From NCBI RefSeq assembly GCF_949628265.1, contig NC_088789.1, forward strand, positions 620,001 through 684,000: DNA of 64,000 nucleotides, read 5' to 3'. A program made the translations under genes and the position numbers. The notes beneath the pieces are model-generated. The model did not search any database, was not told the origin of the DNA, and saw only the letters and a list, made by a program, of their open reading frames with translations. Positions 19,857 through 30,110 of the stretch are shown piece by piece. Origin of the DNA: Cloeon dipterum. Its lineage: Eukaryota > Arthropoda > Insecta > Ephemeroptera > Baetidae. Position 1 is the first letter of the stretch; each line of letters opens with the position of its first letter.

Positions 19857-22800
19857 TTATTATTCTTGTTTATTCTCATCATGTCATAATACAAATACAG
19901 TACACATATAGTACATTATGTCAAAGTCAAAAATTATCGATGAGTAAAAGGCAACAATGCTAGCGGAAAACCGATTTAACAGACCGAAGTCATCGCAATG
20001 CGCCCGTGGGAAAAATCACTAACACTAAAAGCACACGTTCACAGACACTTTAAAACTCTTGCCACATGTGCTGCTTGAGGAGAGCGGGGAATTGCGCGGC
20101 GTTGCAGTCTTTGAGTGCCGGAGGCAAATCGTTCCATGGCTTGACTACCCTGAAGGAGAACGCGCGCTGGCCGAAAACACTGCGGGTCGGAGGCGGCTGG
20201 AGGCGGGGGTGCTGGCCACTATCACCTCTCAATACACGACCCTCAATTATTCTCGCACGCGCGTTAAAATCGGTCTCACCACACTCACACTTTTTGAAAA
20301 AGATTAAGTCATTGTATCTCAGCAGCATTGGGAATGGCATGATTTTTTGCTCATTGGCCGGCGGCGGATTGCGGCCATAGATGAAATGCACCGCCCTCTT
20401 TTGCACCCTCTCCAGCCTGTTGACGTTGTCTTGTGTTGTCGGGTGCCAGGCTGGGAGGCCGAAAGTCATTACCGGTCTCACAAGAGTCAGGTATGCCACC
20501 CTCTTAACGCGGGCCGTGCACCCTTGCAGGTTGCGCGCCGCGAACCCTAGGTTTCGTGCTGCCTTCCCACGCACGATGTCCGTGTGCTCGTGCCATCGGA
20601 GGTCGCTTGAGATGTGCACGCCGAGCATACGCTCCTTGTGCACGTACTCGAGAACCGTAGCACCGAGGGTGTACACGAACTGCAGAGGGACGCGCGCGCG
20701 GGTTATGTCCATGATTTTGCACTTTTTGGCGTTCAGAGTCATCCCGTTGTTGGAGCACCAAATGTCGATGTTGAACAAATCTTCCTGCAGCGCGTCGGCA
20801 TCTTCTTGGCATCTTATTTCTTTATAAATGGTCGCGTCATCGGCGTACTGGACAAGGGTGCTGCTTGTTACCATTTCTGGTAAATCCGCGACGAAAATGT
20901 TGAAGAGGAGCGGGCCGAGAACGCTCCCCTGAACAACTCCCGAGGCCACCTCACAAGGCTCCGAGCTCTCTCCGCCGAACTTGACAAACTGCGTTCTGCC
21001 AACGAGGAAGTTCTCGTACCACTTAAGCATTTGACCTTTTATGCCGTAGTGCTGCAGCTTAGAGAGGAGCCTCGGATGCAAGACTTTATCAAAAGCCTTG
21101 CTCCAGTCCAGGAAAACAGCGTGGATGTGAGTGCCGCTCGCCTCGTCCAGGGCAGCTGTCCAGTGGTCTATTGTCCCCGTCAGCAAAGTGGTGCAGCTTC
21201 TTTTCTCCCGAAATCCATGTTGGCATGAGGGAATTACTTTTTCTTTTTCTAAGTATTCCACAGTTCTGTCTCGCACGATTCGCTCGAGCGTTTTTCCCAC
21301 AAGAGATGTAATGCTGATAGGCCTATAGTTCTGCATGTTGCTTTTATCTCCGTCCTTGAATATGGGGGTGACTGCTGCAGTTTTCCAGTCGGCCGGGAGT
21401 TCGGCGGACTCGAGCGATTTGTTGAAAACGTGTGCGAGAGAAGGAGCGAGCGCTGCGGCACAGTATTTGAGCAGGGGAGCTGGCAATCCGTCTGGGCCAG
21501 CAGCTGCGCTCGCCTTAATTTGCTGCAACCGGTTATGCACCTCGGCACTTGTGCACACCAAATCGCACATTTCTTCTGTGGAATCTACGCACGGCGTGTG
21601 TCGTCTCATGAAAGGAAATATATTTACGGCTCGCGAGAAATTTCTTTGAAAAACAGCACTGAATCCAGCAGCCACCTCACGGGGCTCACTGACACTTTTT
21701 CCTTGAAGTTCGAAGGTGAGATTATTGTTAGGCACTTTTGTCTTTGAATTGATGTAGCGCCAGAATTCATTGCTGCCGTCCGGTCCATTTCCGATCCTCC
21801 AGAGCCAGTTGTCTCTCGTCGCTCTCAGTGCTTTCTGGACTGTTCTACGTGCCGCTACAAACGTATCTCGCGTTTCAGCCGTTTTTTCCCTCAACCATTT
21901 CCTGAAAAGCTCGTCCCGAATTTTTATTAATTTCTTCAGGCCCGTATTCATCCACGGTAGTAGCCGCTTTTTCCTACCGCCAACTCTTCTTTTTGGGATG
22001 AATTCCTCTGCACAGTCAAAGACGATTTTTTTCCAGCTTTCCCAAGCTTCATTCATGTCTGTTTTCTGCATAACTGGCTGCAAGCGCCCCTCTAATACGT
22101 CATTTATTGCAAACCAGTCAGCACGACGGAAATCTAAAATTTCGCGCGGCGCGCTGATTGGGCGGCAAGAACTGACCGATAGGGTGACTAAGAGGGCATC
22201 GTGGTCAGAGATTCCGCACACAACATTAGCGGCCGCAACGAGCTCGGGAACGTCACTGAGGAAAAGGTCGAGGATATTTTCCGAGTTTTCTGTCGTTCTT
22301 GTTGGCGATTTAATGTGCTGCTCCAGGGCCATTGTGGTGAAAGCGCTCAAAAAATCATCTGCGGGGGCTGCGTGAGCGCGAGGTGGATCCAAAAGCCACG
22401 AAACGCTAAGATTAAAGTCGCCCATCAAGAAACACCCGTCGTAGCTATGTTGCTCAGCCGCTGCAAGCTCGAGCGATTCTAAAAGCGCCGCGTTATAAAC
22501 GGTGTCCGCGTTTGGCCGCCTGTACGCAGACCCGACTAGGAAATGCAGCGAGTTTGCCTTTATTTGCGCCCACACTATCTCGGCCTGGCCCTCGAGTTGT
22601 TGCAACCTCTTTGGCTGCAAGTGTGGCCGTATTGCAAGAGCAACGCCTCCGGCAGGTCGGCGGCCCCCCAGCCTGTCCTTACGCAGGACAACGTAGTCGC
22701 GCGGCAGCACCTCGTAATTGTGAACGTCCGGCGATAGCCACGTTTCGTTAATTGCGCACACGTCGGCCTCGTGTGCAGTAAGCAGCGAGAGCACGTCGGC

Positions 22801-23651
22801 AGTCTTCTTTCTGTCTTTCAGCGATCGCGCGTTAAAACAGATGAAGGTTACGGCATTTTTGTCCACTTGGCGCGGGAGAATTCGAGTTGATGGGGGGCTT
22901 GGGGGTGGTGGGGGCAAGCTCCAAAACGAGTCATTCATCGTAGGAATAGTGCAGCTCCAACACACGTAGTTTCCGTTCTTGCGGTATGCGCTTATTTCTT
23001 TTGCTGGCATCCGAATCATTTTTGAGAGACACACGCCGTGGTATATTTTGCCGCAGTTGGCACACAGAATTTTCACGGCATTTTTGGCTCCTACCTTGTC
23101 GCAGAGATGGCATGTTGTCGGCTGGCTGAGAGGCCCTGGCAATACCTGGATGTCTCCGCACAAGAGCGCGAAAATTGTCAGACTTTTGAAAAGTGCCGAT
23201 GAGAGGCCCAACTTTCGGCGTGAGAAAATCTGACAACAGGCATTCCAGAGCAATAGATTAGCTCGGCGTCCTCTTACCCCGCCGCAGCTGATCAAGGACC
23301 AGCAGGACACGCTACAATTTTCGGCGACCTCAAGCGTGCTGAAGGAGGCGGAAAAAGGGTCGATCGGCGCGCCGGGCACATGCTGGCGGTCAATGCTCAG
23401 GCAGCGTGTGTAAACAGCGACGACCAAGGCGAGAATCAGCCGGCACCGCATTTCAGGTCAAAACTTCTCAGTTTCTAGTGGGTGTCAGAGGGAAATGACC
23501 CCAATCGCTTGGGGGACATTTCATGGGTCCCCTGGACCCACCAGGTAGCATGCAACAGTCAGACAAGGGACAAAAAGGTCAAAAACTGCGGAGCAGCAAA
23601 TTGTTGCGTATGTAGTTACCTAGGTGGCGTCCTCCAGCCAAAAGAAGGGGA
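19857..23651 (-). mobile_element. Full-length CR1/L2-like non-LTR retrotransposon
   Basis: A 3.8-kb minus-strand LINE with about 200 bp of 5' UTR, one long ORF (23451-20050) and a 3' UTR ending in GAGAATAAACAAGAATAATA. It interrupts a minisatellite, and ATTTTTTGC occurs on both sides (19848-19856 and 23652-23660), consistent with a 9-bp target duplication, though this string resembles the array unit. The intact ORF suggests recent insertion. The truncated relative at 10318-12105 shares the 3' tail. Confidence 0.82.
20050..23451 (-). CDS. LINE ORF: PHD-like finger, APE endonuclease, reverse transcriptase
   Basis: A 1133-residue protein. Residues 1-98 are partly hydrophobic, followed by a degenerate 2A-like motif GDIQVLPGP at 99-107. 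A PHD-like Cys/His finger (CHLC, CANC, YHGVC, CWSC) covers about 113-166. Next comes an exonuclease/endonuclease/phosphatase (APE) domain with FICFNARSL, INETWLS, GDFNLS and SDHDALL, then a reverse transcriptase with NYRPISITSLVGKTLE, HGFREKRSC, FLDWSKAFDKV, GVVQGSVLGPLLFN and the catalytic YADD. The C-terminal thumb and tail follow. The enzyme nicks DNA and primes cDNA synthesis at the target. No frameshift or stop was seen, so the element may be competent. The clade is assigned by domain order and could be CR1, L2 or a related group. Confidence 0.9.
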   Translation of the reverse strand: MRCRLILALVVAVYTRCLSIDRQHVPGAPIDPFSASFSTLEVAENCSVSCWSLISCGGVRGRRANLLLWNACCQIFSRRKLGLSSALFKSLTIFALLCGDIQVLPGPLSQPTTCHLCDKVGAKNAVKILCANCGKIYHGVCLSKMIRMPAKEISAYRKNGNYVCWSCTIPTMNDSFWSLPPPPPSPPSTRILPRQVDKNAVTFICFNARSLKDRKKTADVLSLLTAHEADVCAINETWLSPDVHNYEVLPRDYVVLRKDRLGGRRPAGGVALAIRPHLQPKRLQQLEGQAEIVWAQIKANSLHFLVGSAYRRPNADTVYNAALLESLELAAAEQHSYDGCFLMGDFNLSVSWLLDPPRAHAAPADDFLSAFTTMALEQHIKSPTRTTENSENILDLFLSDVPELVAAANVVCGISDHDALLVTLSVSSCRPISAPREILDFRRADWFAINDVLEGRLQPVMQKTDMNEAWESWKKIVFDCAEEFIPKRRVGGRKKRLLPWMNTGLKKLIKIRDELFRKWLREKTAETRDTFVAARRTVQKALRATRDNWLWRIGNGPDGSNEFWRYINSKTKVPNNNLTFELQGKSVSEPREVAAGFSAVFQRNFSRAVNIFPFMRRHTPCVDSTEEMCDLVCTSAEVHNRLQQIKASAAAGPDGLPAPLLKYCAAALAPSLAHVFNKSLESAELPADWKTAAVTPIFKDGDKSNMQNYRPISITSLVGKTLERIVRDRTVEYLEKEKVIPSCQHGFREKRSCTTLLTGTIDHWTAALDEASGTHIHAVFLDWSKAFDKVLHPRLLSKLQHYGIKGQMLKWYENFLVGRTQFVKFGGESSEPCEVASGVVQGSVLGPLLFNIFVADLPEMVTSSTLVQYADDATIYKEIRCQEDADALQEDLFNIDIWCSNNGMTLNAKKCKIMDITRARVPLQFVYTLGATVLEYVHKERMLGVHISSDLRWHEHTDIVRGKAARNLGFAARNLQGCTARVKRVAYLTLVRPVMTFGLPAWHPTTQDNVNRLERVQKRAVHFIYGRNPPPANEQKIMPFPMLLRYNDLIFFKKCECGETDFNARARIIEGRVLRGDSGQHPRLQPPPTRSVFGQRAFSFRVVKPWNDLPPALKDCNAAQFPALLKQHMWQEF

Positions 23652-23890
23652 ATTTTTTGCTGCAAGCAGAAGGGTCACTTTTTGGTGCGAGCAGGTGGTT
23701 CACATTTAGGTTGCAAGCAGGGGGGTCACTTTTTGCTGCAAGTAGGGGGGGCCACTTTTTGGTGCGCTGGGCACATTTTGGTGCAAGCAGGGGGGTCATT
23801 TTTTGGGAGCAACGGGAGGGGTCATATTTTTGGGTGCAAGCAGGTGGGTCACATTTTGGTGCAAGCAGGGGGGTCACTTTTTGCTAGAAG
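23652..23890. repeat. Minisatellite, right half
   Basis: Continuation of the 19621-19856 array, with units of about 29 bp built on TGCAAGCAGGGGGGTCA followed by CTTTTTGG or CATTTTGG. Here the CAAGCAGG variant dominates; on the left CAACGGGAGG is commoner. Confidence 0.8.
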
Positions 23891-25135
23891 AGGCAGGGTT
23901 AAATCCGAAGGTCTGATGTCATTACTATAATTCATAATGTGTCACTTAATTTTTTGTTTTAAATGTTGGGATGTGTAATTTGAAGTTACTCAGCAAAACA
24001 GTGTGCCACCGAGAGAGCGTGGGTGCGGCTGATGATGCAAGCACCACAGTTATAATGAATTACCCCTGAGCCTCACGGACAACTAACAATCAAATATTTG
24101 GAACCAGTAAGTGATTGAATGCGTCAAGAAAAATCTTACTTGGTACGGTAAGCGACTGATTTCAACCTCAGCACCGCTCTCAACCTCAGAGTTGCTCTTT
24201 GGTCCATTGTCAGCTTAAATGGCTCTTTATGATAAAAATATTAAATAAAGAAAATAATGATCTTAGCAGAAAGGAAAGCGTCAATGAAGGTCGAATGTCC
24301 AAAATTGTCCAAATATTTCATGCAATTGAAGCAAAAATTCAAAATGTATTCAGTTAGGTGTATACGTATTTGTTTGCTTGCTAGACATGTTTGTGAGAAA
24401 AATATTGTTTTACTACTATATATATATATACTTACTCTTATTAAGAGAGGTTGATTTTTGCCGATTTTAAAAAGAAGGAAGAAAACCAGAAAGCACGCCA
24501 GTTGCATAATAATCAGTTCTGCAATTTTTGAGATTTTTAACGCAGCTAATTGCAATCTTACTTAAAATGAGATATTTGGATGTTTACTCTCACTTTATGT
24601 CATAAATACATTAATGTATCACAGTCAATTACAATTGGAAATCATGTGAGATAGGTAAAAGAGAAAACATTTATATAGCATAAGGAAGGATCCATATATA
24701 TGTATAAATGACACCCTCTTTGGCACGTGGTCTTCATATTTTGATGAAATTCGGTGGAGATGTTGCCCTAGAGGACATAAGTTGAACCCTAAAATATTAG
24801 ATCGAAATTCCAAAAATTGCCTATTTTACAGGGGTTCAAAATTTGAAAATTTTGAAAATTTGAAAATTTTGAAAAAGGTGATGTTTTGGCGATTTGTAAC
24901 TTATGGACTCTGTTTGTGGAAAACACCAAAATTCGGTATAAAAATTAATCTACGTTTGATGCGCAACAACTTCCCCACCATGACCAATTTCGTAGGTCAA
25001 AGATCAAGATCACTAAATTGGGGTCAAAACTTTTCGAAAAAATTCCACATACCCTAGTGCATAAGATTTTGATAATTCAAAATAGCCAAAACGTGCCTCT
25101 TTACGGTAACAAAATATTATTAATTGTTAATGAGC
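23891..25135. other. No gene seen
   Basis: AT-rich sequence. A short direct repeat of TTTGAAAA units lies near 24838-24876. No recognisable exon. Confidence 0.45.
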
Positions 25136-25177
25136 AATCCTGGTAAAAAACGTAGAAAACCTGGTTAAGTGTTTATT

Positions 25178-25448
25178 ATGCACACGCATACTCTGCTATG
25201 ATGATGTCATATTGTGTGATAATTTGGGGCATCTGTGATTTAGCTTTGCAGCAGGTTTTTGTTGCGCAGAAGCGATTAGTCAGGGCTCTAGCAGGTGAAA
25301 GGTACTGGCGCAGTACCACGCCACTTTGTTGAGCTAGGCCGCTGTTTTCTAAGTACAATTTGGTGCCGCTTTTCTCCATTTATGTGTTCGAGTCGTGTAA
25401 ATTTGTCAAAAAGTACCCAGGGTACTTAAAAAAACACGTTACATTATA
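25178..25448 (+). mobile_element. Non-LTR RT ORF 3' fragment (fragment 2)
   Basis: Plus-strand translation reads VIIWGI, QKRLVRALAGERYW, ARPLFSKYNLVP and FESCKFVKKYPGYLKK, with one in-frame stop after TTPLC. Same family as 9975-10315 and 50770-51255. The gypsy-type LTR element begins 30 bp downstream. Confidence 0.7.
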
Positions 25449-25477
25449 ACTAAGATTTTATGGTTTCACGTTTATTT

Positions 25478-25708
25478 TGTTACATATTGCTAATCTAACT
25501 TTTGTACTTTTCCCGCACGGAGTGGGAGAGTGCGTAAGGGAGCATGCGTGAGGCATTAATAAAGTTAGTAAGGAGTGAGTGAACAAGCAAAGTGCCTGCG
25601 TTTGATTGCTACTCCTGTACCTACAATTAGATACAGTTACAATTACAAAATATTGGAACTACAAGTACAACTACAACTTACCAATTAGTGCTAGGTAACA
25701 TACTATTA
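25478..25708 (+). repeat. 5' LTR of the gypsy-type element
   Basis: Starts TGTTACATATTGC and ends GTAACATACTATTA. Contains AATAAA at about 25558. Sequence identical by eye to 30111-30341. Confidence 0.93.
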
Positions 25709-25710
25709 AG

Positions 25711-25726
25711 TGGCGACGAGGATAAG
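25711..25726 (+). promoter_or_regulatory. Putative tRNA primer-binding site
   Basis: TGGCGACGAGGATAAG lies two bases after the 5' LTR; the leading TGG pairs with the CCA end of a tRNA. The tRNA was not identified. Confidence 0.55.
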
Positions 25727-25751
25727 TGAATATAAGCGTGTTATTTGCTAG

Positions 25752-28700
25752 ATGAGCGCGATTGTGACTCGCAGCAAGTCTAAAGAAGGCCCACAAGAAT
25801 CGGGATCTGTGCAAGAACAACAGAAAGAAGAAAAAAGCGGCGATGGAAACAGCGACGACACCTCTGTAATTGCAGCAATTCAAGAAACACAACAGGTACC
25901 AAACATGGCGCATGCATTGAAGCCAAAAATACAACCCTTTGACCCTCAGGGGCCGTTGTCGTTCGAGGAGCATTTTGACCGCTGGCTAATATATTTTGAG
26001 GACGCAAATGTTACTGATGCGACGAAACAACGCAACCAGTACTTGAATTATCAAGACGACAAAATGTACGGGGTCATTAGTACCCTGTGCCTGCCGAAGA
26101 AGGTGCGTGAAACGTCATTACAAGAAATTTGGGATAAAATGGAGGTATTCTTTCAGCAAGTCGAGCCGTCCAGCCTGGTATATCAGGATAAATTCAACAG
26201 CCGTGTGCAGAAGGAAAACGAATCGGCATCTGAATTCCTGGCGGACCTTCAGAAAATAGCAAGCAAGTGCAAGTACACGAATGCCAAGGAACAAATTCGT
26301 TCCAGACTTATTTCTGGTATGCGGTCTGAGAAGCTCAAGGAGATTCTTCTAGCCGAAAAGGAAGAAAAATTGACCTTGGAATATGTAACACAGAAATTAC
26401 TCGCTCATGAACGTGCAGAAGCGGCAACAAAAGCGTTAAGCATGCCAAGTGAAGCAGAGCAAGCAGCAGCAGCACTACACCGTTTGCGAATATCACCGAA
26501 ACAGAAATTATTCCCCCAGAAAGTCAAGCAGCAGCAAGAGATGCAGCGACAAGTTACAAATACGCATACAAGAGTGCAGCAAACAAATTCTACATTCCAG
26601 ATACAATGCTACTGCTGTGGTAAGCCAGGTCATAAATTCCACCAATGCCAAGTCAGACAGATTGCGTATTGCAAGAATTGCCAAACAAAAGGGTCTCACT
26701 TTACGAGAGCTTGCAAAAAGAAGGTTTCCCAAGCCAATTTTGTTGAAGTCGTCCAAGATGCTGAGGACGAAGGTGCAGAAGACGATGAGGCGGTGCAGCA
26801 AGAAGAAGCAGTGGTGAATTACCTACTAAAAGTACAGTATAATGCAAAAGGGAAACAGAAGGCGTTACACCTAGACATACCATGGAATGGGAAAAAGCTA
26901 AGAATGGAAGTTGACACAGGGGCGACGTTCTCCCTAATTGGTTACAGTACATGGCTCCAGTATAAAAGTAGCAGTACAAAATTACGTCCTTCAACAATCA
27001 GAATGCGGCCATGGGGTCAAGAAGAAGATGTTGAAGCAGCCGGAGTCGTCGAAATACAAGTCTGGGTGAAAAATGATCCTAGACCAAAGGAGCTGCAGTT
27101 GCTCGTAATGAAGCAAAATGGTCCATCCCTTATTGGCAGGAATTGGTTCCAGAAATTAGGGATTTCAATGGTGCTGCCTAAATTAAGTCACAAGAAACAA
27201 GAGGAAGAGAAAGAAGAAAAAGCAGAAGCAAGTGAAAGTGAGAATCAAGTGCAGAATACAGTGCCTACAATATACAAGTTGCAACAAGTGCCAGCAGAGT
27301 ATGCCAAGTATGAAGAAGTTTTCACCCCTGGACTTGGTCGATTCAAAGGAAAGCCTATACACATCACAATGAAACCTGACGCACAACCGAAAGAGCATTC
27401 TGCGCGGCCAGTGCCGTACGCGCTGCTCGAGAAAACTGATAGAGCCCTGAGCACACTCGAAAAGAATGGAGTGATTGAAAAGGTGCTTTCATCTGATTGG
27501 GCACACCCTATAGTAATAGTGGACAAGGGAGAAGAAGTGAGAATCTGCGCTGACTTAAGTTTGTCCCTAAATCCACAGGCTCAGAGGGCGGATTTCCCTC
27601 TTCCAAAAGCCGACGACCTTCGCACGAGAGTAAAACCAGGCTATCACATATCAAGATTTGACTTGAAAGACGCATATTTGCAGTTTGAGCTTGATGAGGA
27701 GTCGTCGATGCTGATTGTAATCAACACTCACCGCGGGCGTTTCCGGTTCCGGCGACTACCTCCAGGTTTGTGTACAGCTCCAGCAATTTTTCAAAAATGC
27801 ATTGAGGAATTATTCCAAGATATTAAAGGAGTGTTTGTGTACTTTGACGACCTTTTCCTCTATGCACCAACAAAAGAGGAATTAGTAGTCATTACAAAGA
27901 AAGTTTTGGAGGAGTTGAAGACAAAAGGATTGAAACTCAAGTTAAGCAAATGTCATTTTGATGTTCCAGAAGTGGAGTTCCTTGGGTTCCTCTTCACCAA
28001 AACTGGCATACAGCCTACGTCAGAGAAGATCAGAGCTTTGATGGAGATGCGATACCCTGAGACAAAGGAAGAATTGCAAGCGTACTTGGGGTATATTAAC
28101 TACTACAGCAAATTTTTCCCCAGAAAAGCTGAGATATTCCATCCACTTTACAGGCTGTTAAAAAAGGGGGTTGCTTTCAACTTTAATGCTGAGTGCCGCA
28201 AAGCAGTGGACACCGCGAAGGCAGTGATGAGCAAGAAACCCTGTTTAACGTTTTATGATGAGAAGCTTCCTGTAGTTGTTGCAGCAGATGGCAGCAGGGC
28301 AGGAATTGGTGCGGTCCTCAGCCACATTGTTGATGGCAAAGACGAGGTACCGGTCATGTTCATCTCAAGAACCTTAAAAAGTGCTGAAGTAAATTATTCA
28401 CAGGTCGAGATTGAAGCGCTTGCAGTGGTTTGGGCTGTTAAGAAGTTCAGACAATTCCTGTGGGGACGACAGTTTACCATACTGACGGATCACAAGCCAT
28501 TATTGGGTATTTTCGGCGAGCGCAAAGGCGTGAATGATAATTGGACCACGAAGATTAAGAGGTATTGCTTATACCTGCGTGATTTTGACTTCAAGATAGT
28601 CTACAGGCCTGGAAAAATCCATAATAATGCTGATGTGTTGTCTAGACTGCCCTTGCCAAATGAGGAAGGCGAAGATGAGGAGCTGGAGGTCACTGAATAC

Positions 28701-29936
28701 AAGATAGCATTCATGGAGGGGTTCCAAGAACAAGGAGTTATGACCTTGGCACAATTAAAAGCTGAAACAGACAAAGATGACCAGCTCGTGCAAGTAAAAG
28801 CCAGCCTTCTTCAAGGTAGGCATCCACATCACTTGCCTATTGGATTAGAAGAGTTTGTCAAGAGATGGAATAAGCTTCATGTGTGTGATGGGGTTATTTG
28901 TTTTGCAGGGAGGGCAGTTATACCGAGATGTCTGCGCCAAGCTGCTCTGCAAGCCCTCCATTTAGTGCATTTCGGCATTGCAAAAATGAAGTCGCTGGCC
29001 AGAAGCTATTTTTGGTGGCCTGGAATGGACAAGGATATTGAAGACCTAGCAGCAGCCTGTGAACCGTGTCTCCTTGTGAATAAGGCCCCCAACAAATCGC
29101 TTGTGATTCCTTGGTCCGTTCCTCACCGACCTTGGAGCAGGGTCCATTTGGACTTCTTTGAGTTGAAACGTGGGGAAACGTTTATTATAGCCGCTGATGG
29201 CCTCTCAGGTTATATGGACGTTGAGAGGACTAGAGGGCTCACTGCCGAAGAAGCAAGTCGGTTTTGTAGACGTCTGTTCAGGACCCAGGGCTTATGTGAC
29301 GTGCTGGTCGCGGATAATGGTCCGGCATTCCGAGCTGAGGAGTTCCAGAGTTTCTGCAGGACAAACAGCATTGAGCTCATATATTCCCCACCTTACAGTC
29401 CTGCGTCGAATGGTGTCGCAGAGCGAGCTGTGCAAACTGTAAAACAGTTCCTGAAGAAGACGCAAAACCAGAAGTGGGAGGCGAAGTTGGACAGTTTCCT
29501 TTTGGGACACAATGCAACACCCAATCCGCGGACAGGTGTGGCTCCTGCAGAGTATAATATAGGTCGCAGGCCTCATACAATGTTGGACAAGATGCACCCT
29601 TCTGCTGGAATTCTCAAGAGAAAAATTGAGCGAGACAGAAAGGCTGTCGCAGCCTTGCGGAATCCTCGCTTTGTAGAGGGTGAGAAACGTGTGGTGTTCA
29701 GGAATTTTGTACCAGGAGTTCCAAAGTGGCAGCCAGGCAAACTGAAAAAGGTCTTGGGGCCGAGGAGGCTATTGATAGAGGCAGATAACCAAGTTGAAGT
29801 TGTACGTCACGCAGATCAGGTGAAAAAGGTTGGTTATGAGCAGCAGAGGTATCCACAGAAAGTTACTGTGCAACCTGGCGTGGCTGCAGCGAGACCTGTG
29901 CGGATGCGTAAGCCTCCTGATCGGCTGGTCTTGTAA
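25752..29936 (+). CDS. Gag-Pol polyprotein, single ORF (gypsy-type)
   Basis: A 1394-residue polyprotein. The Gag capsid-like region is followed by a CCHC zinc knuckle (CYCCGKPGHKFHQC, about residue 285) and a second Cys cluster. The aspartic protease motif is DTGATFS at about 386. The reverse transcriptase has the catalytic YFDD at about 695. RNase H shows ADGSRAGIG and DHKPLLG. The integrase has an H-H-C-C zinc site (ALHLVHFG to CEPC) and the D-D-35-E triad with HLDFF, ADNGP and AERAVQ. Gag and Pol share a frame with no stop between them, so no frameshift is needed; how the Gag excess is made is unknown. No catalytic residue appears lost. Confidence 0.95.
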   Translation: MSAIVTRSKSKEGPQESGSVQEQQKEEKSGDGNSDDTSVIAAIQETQQVPNMAHALKPKIQPFDPQGPLSFEEHFDRWLIYFEDANVTDATKQRNQYLNYQDDKMYGVISTLCLPKKVRETSLQEIWDKMEVFFQQVEPSSLVYQDKFNSRVQKENESASEFLADLQKIASKCKYTNAKEQIRSRLISGMRSEKLKEILLAEKEEKLTLEYVTQKLLAHERAEAATKALSMPSEAEQAAAALHRLRISPKQKLFPQKVKQQQEMQRQVTNTHTRVQQTNSTFQIQCYCCGKPGHKFHQCQVRQIAYCKNCQTKGSHFTRACKKKVSQANFVEVVQDAEDEGAEDDEAVQQEEAVVNYLLKVQYNAKGKQKALHLDIPWNGKKLRMEVDTGATFSLIGYSTWLQYKSSSTKLRPSTIRMRPWGQEEDVEAAGVVEIQVWVKNDPRPKELQLLVMKQNGPSLIGRNWFQKLGISMVLPKLSHKKQEEEKEEKAEASESENQVQNTVPTIYKLQQVPAEYAKYEEVFTPGLGRFKGKPIHITMKPDAQPKEHSARPVPYALLEKTDRALSTLEKNGVIEKVLSSDWAHPIVIVDKGEEVRICADLSLSLNPQAQRADFPLPKADDLRTRVKPGYHISRFDLKDAYLQFELDEESSMLIVINTHRGRFRFRRLPPGLCTAPAIFQKCIEELFQDIKGVFVYFDDLFLYAPTKEELVVITKKVLEELKTKGLKLKLSKCHFDVPEVEFLGFLFTKTGIQPTSEKIRALMEMRYPETKEELQAYLGYINYYSKFFPRKAEIFHPLYRLLKKGVAFNFNAECRKAVDTAKAVMSKKPCLTFYDEKLPVVVAADGSRAGIGAVLSHIVDGKDEVPVMFISRTLKSAEVNYSQVEIEALAVVWAVKKFRQFLWGRQFTILTDHKPLLGIFGERKGVNDNWTTKIKRYCLYLRDFDFKIVYRPGKIHNNADVLSRLPLPNEEGEDEELEVTEYKIAFMEGFQEQGVMTLAQLKAETDKDDQLVQVKASLLQGRHPHHLPIGLEEFVKRWNKLHVCDGVICFAGRAVIPRCLRQAALQALHLVHFGIAKMKSLARSYFWWPGMDKDIEDLAAACEPCLLVNKAPNKSLVIPWSVPHRPWSRVHLDFFELKRGETFIIAADGLSGYMDVERTRGLTAEEASRFCRRLFRTQGLCDVLVADNGPAFRAEEFQSFCRTNSIELIYSPPYSPASNGVAERAVQTVKQFLKKTQNQKWEAKLDSFLLGHNATPNPRTGVAPAEYNIGRRPHTMLDKMHPSAGILKRKIERDRKAVAALRNPRFVEGEKRVVFRNFVPGVPKWQPGKLKKVLGPRRLLIEADNQVEVVRHADQVKKVGYEQQRYPQKVTVQPGVAAARPVRMRKPPDRLVL

Positions 29937-30110
29937 TAAGGTGAGCAGAAGAAAGGTTGCAAGAAGCAGGAAGAGATCTGTGTTATTTAATTTAGTTTGA
30001 GACGGTAATAATTATTGTCACATATAATTATGTTTTGTTGCGACCTTAAATTGATATCAGATAAACAAAAATTTATGTTATAATTGTTGCTTATCTTGGC
30101 CCGATGATAT

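Noticed and set aside
20066-22751. Plus-strand ORFs opposite the LINE
   Set aside because: Shadows of the 1133-codon minus-strand ORF; no domains.
19621-23890. Regular repeats suggestive of a CRISPR array
   Set aside because: Imperfect contiguous minisatellite units without unique spacers in a eukaryotic genome; the gap between halves is a LINE.
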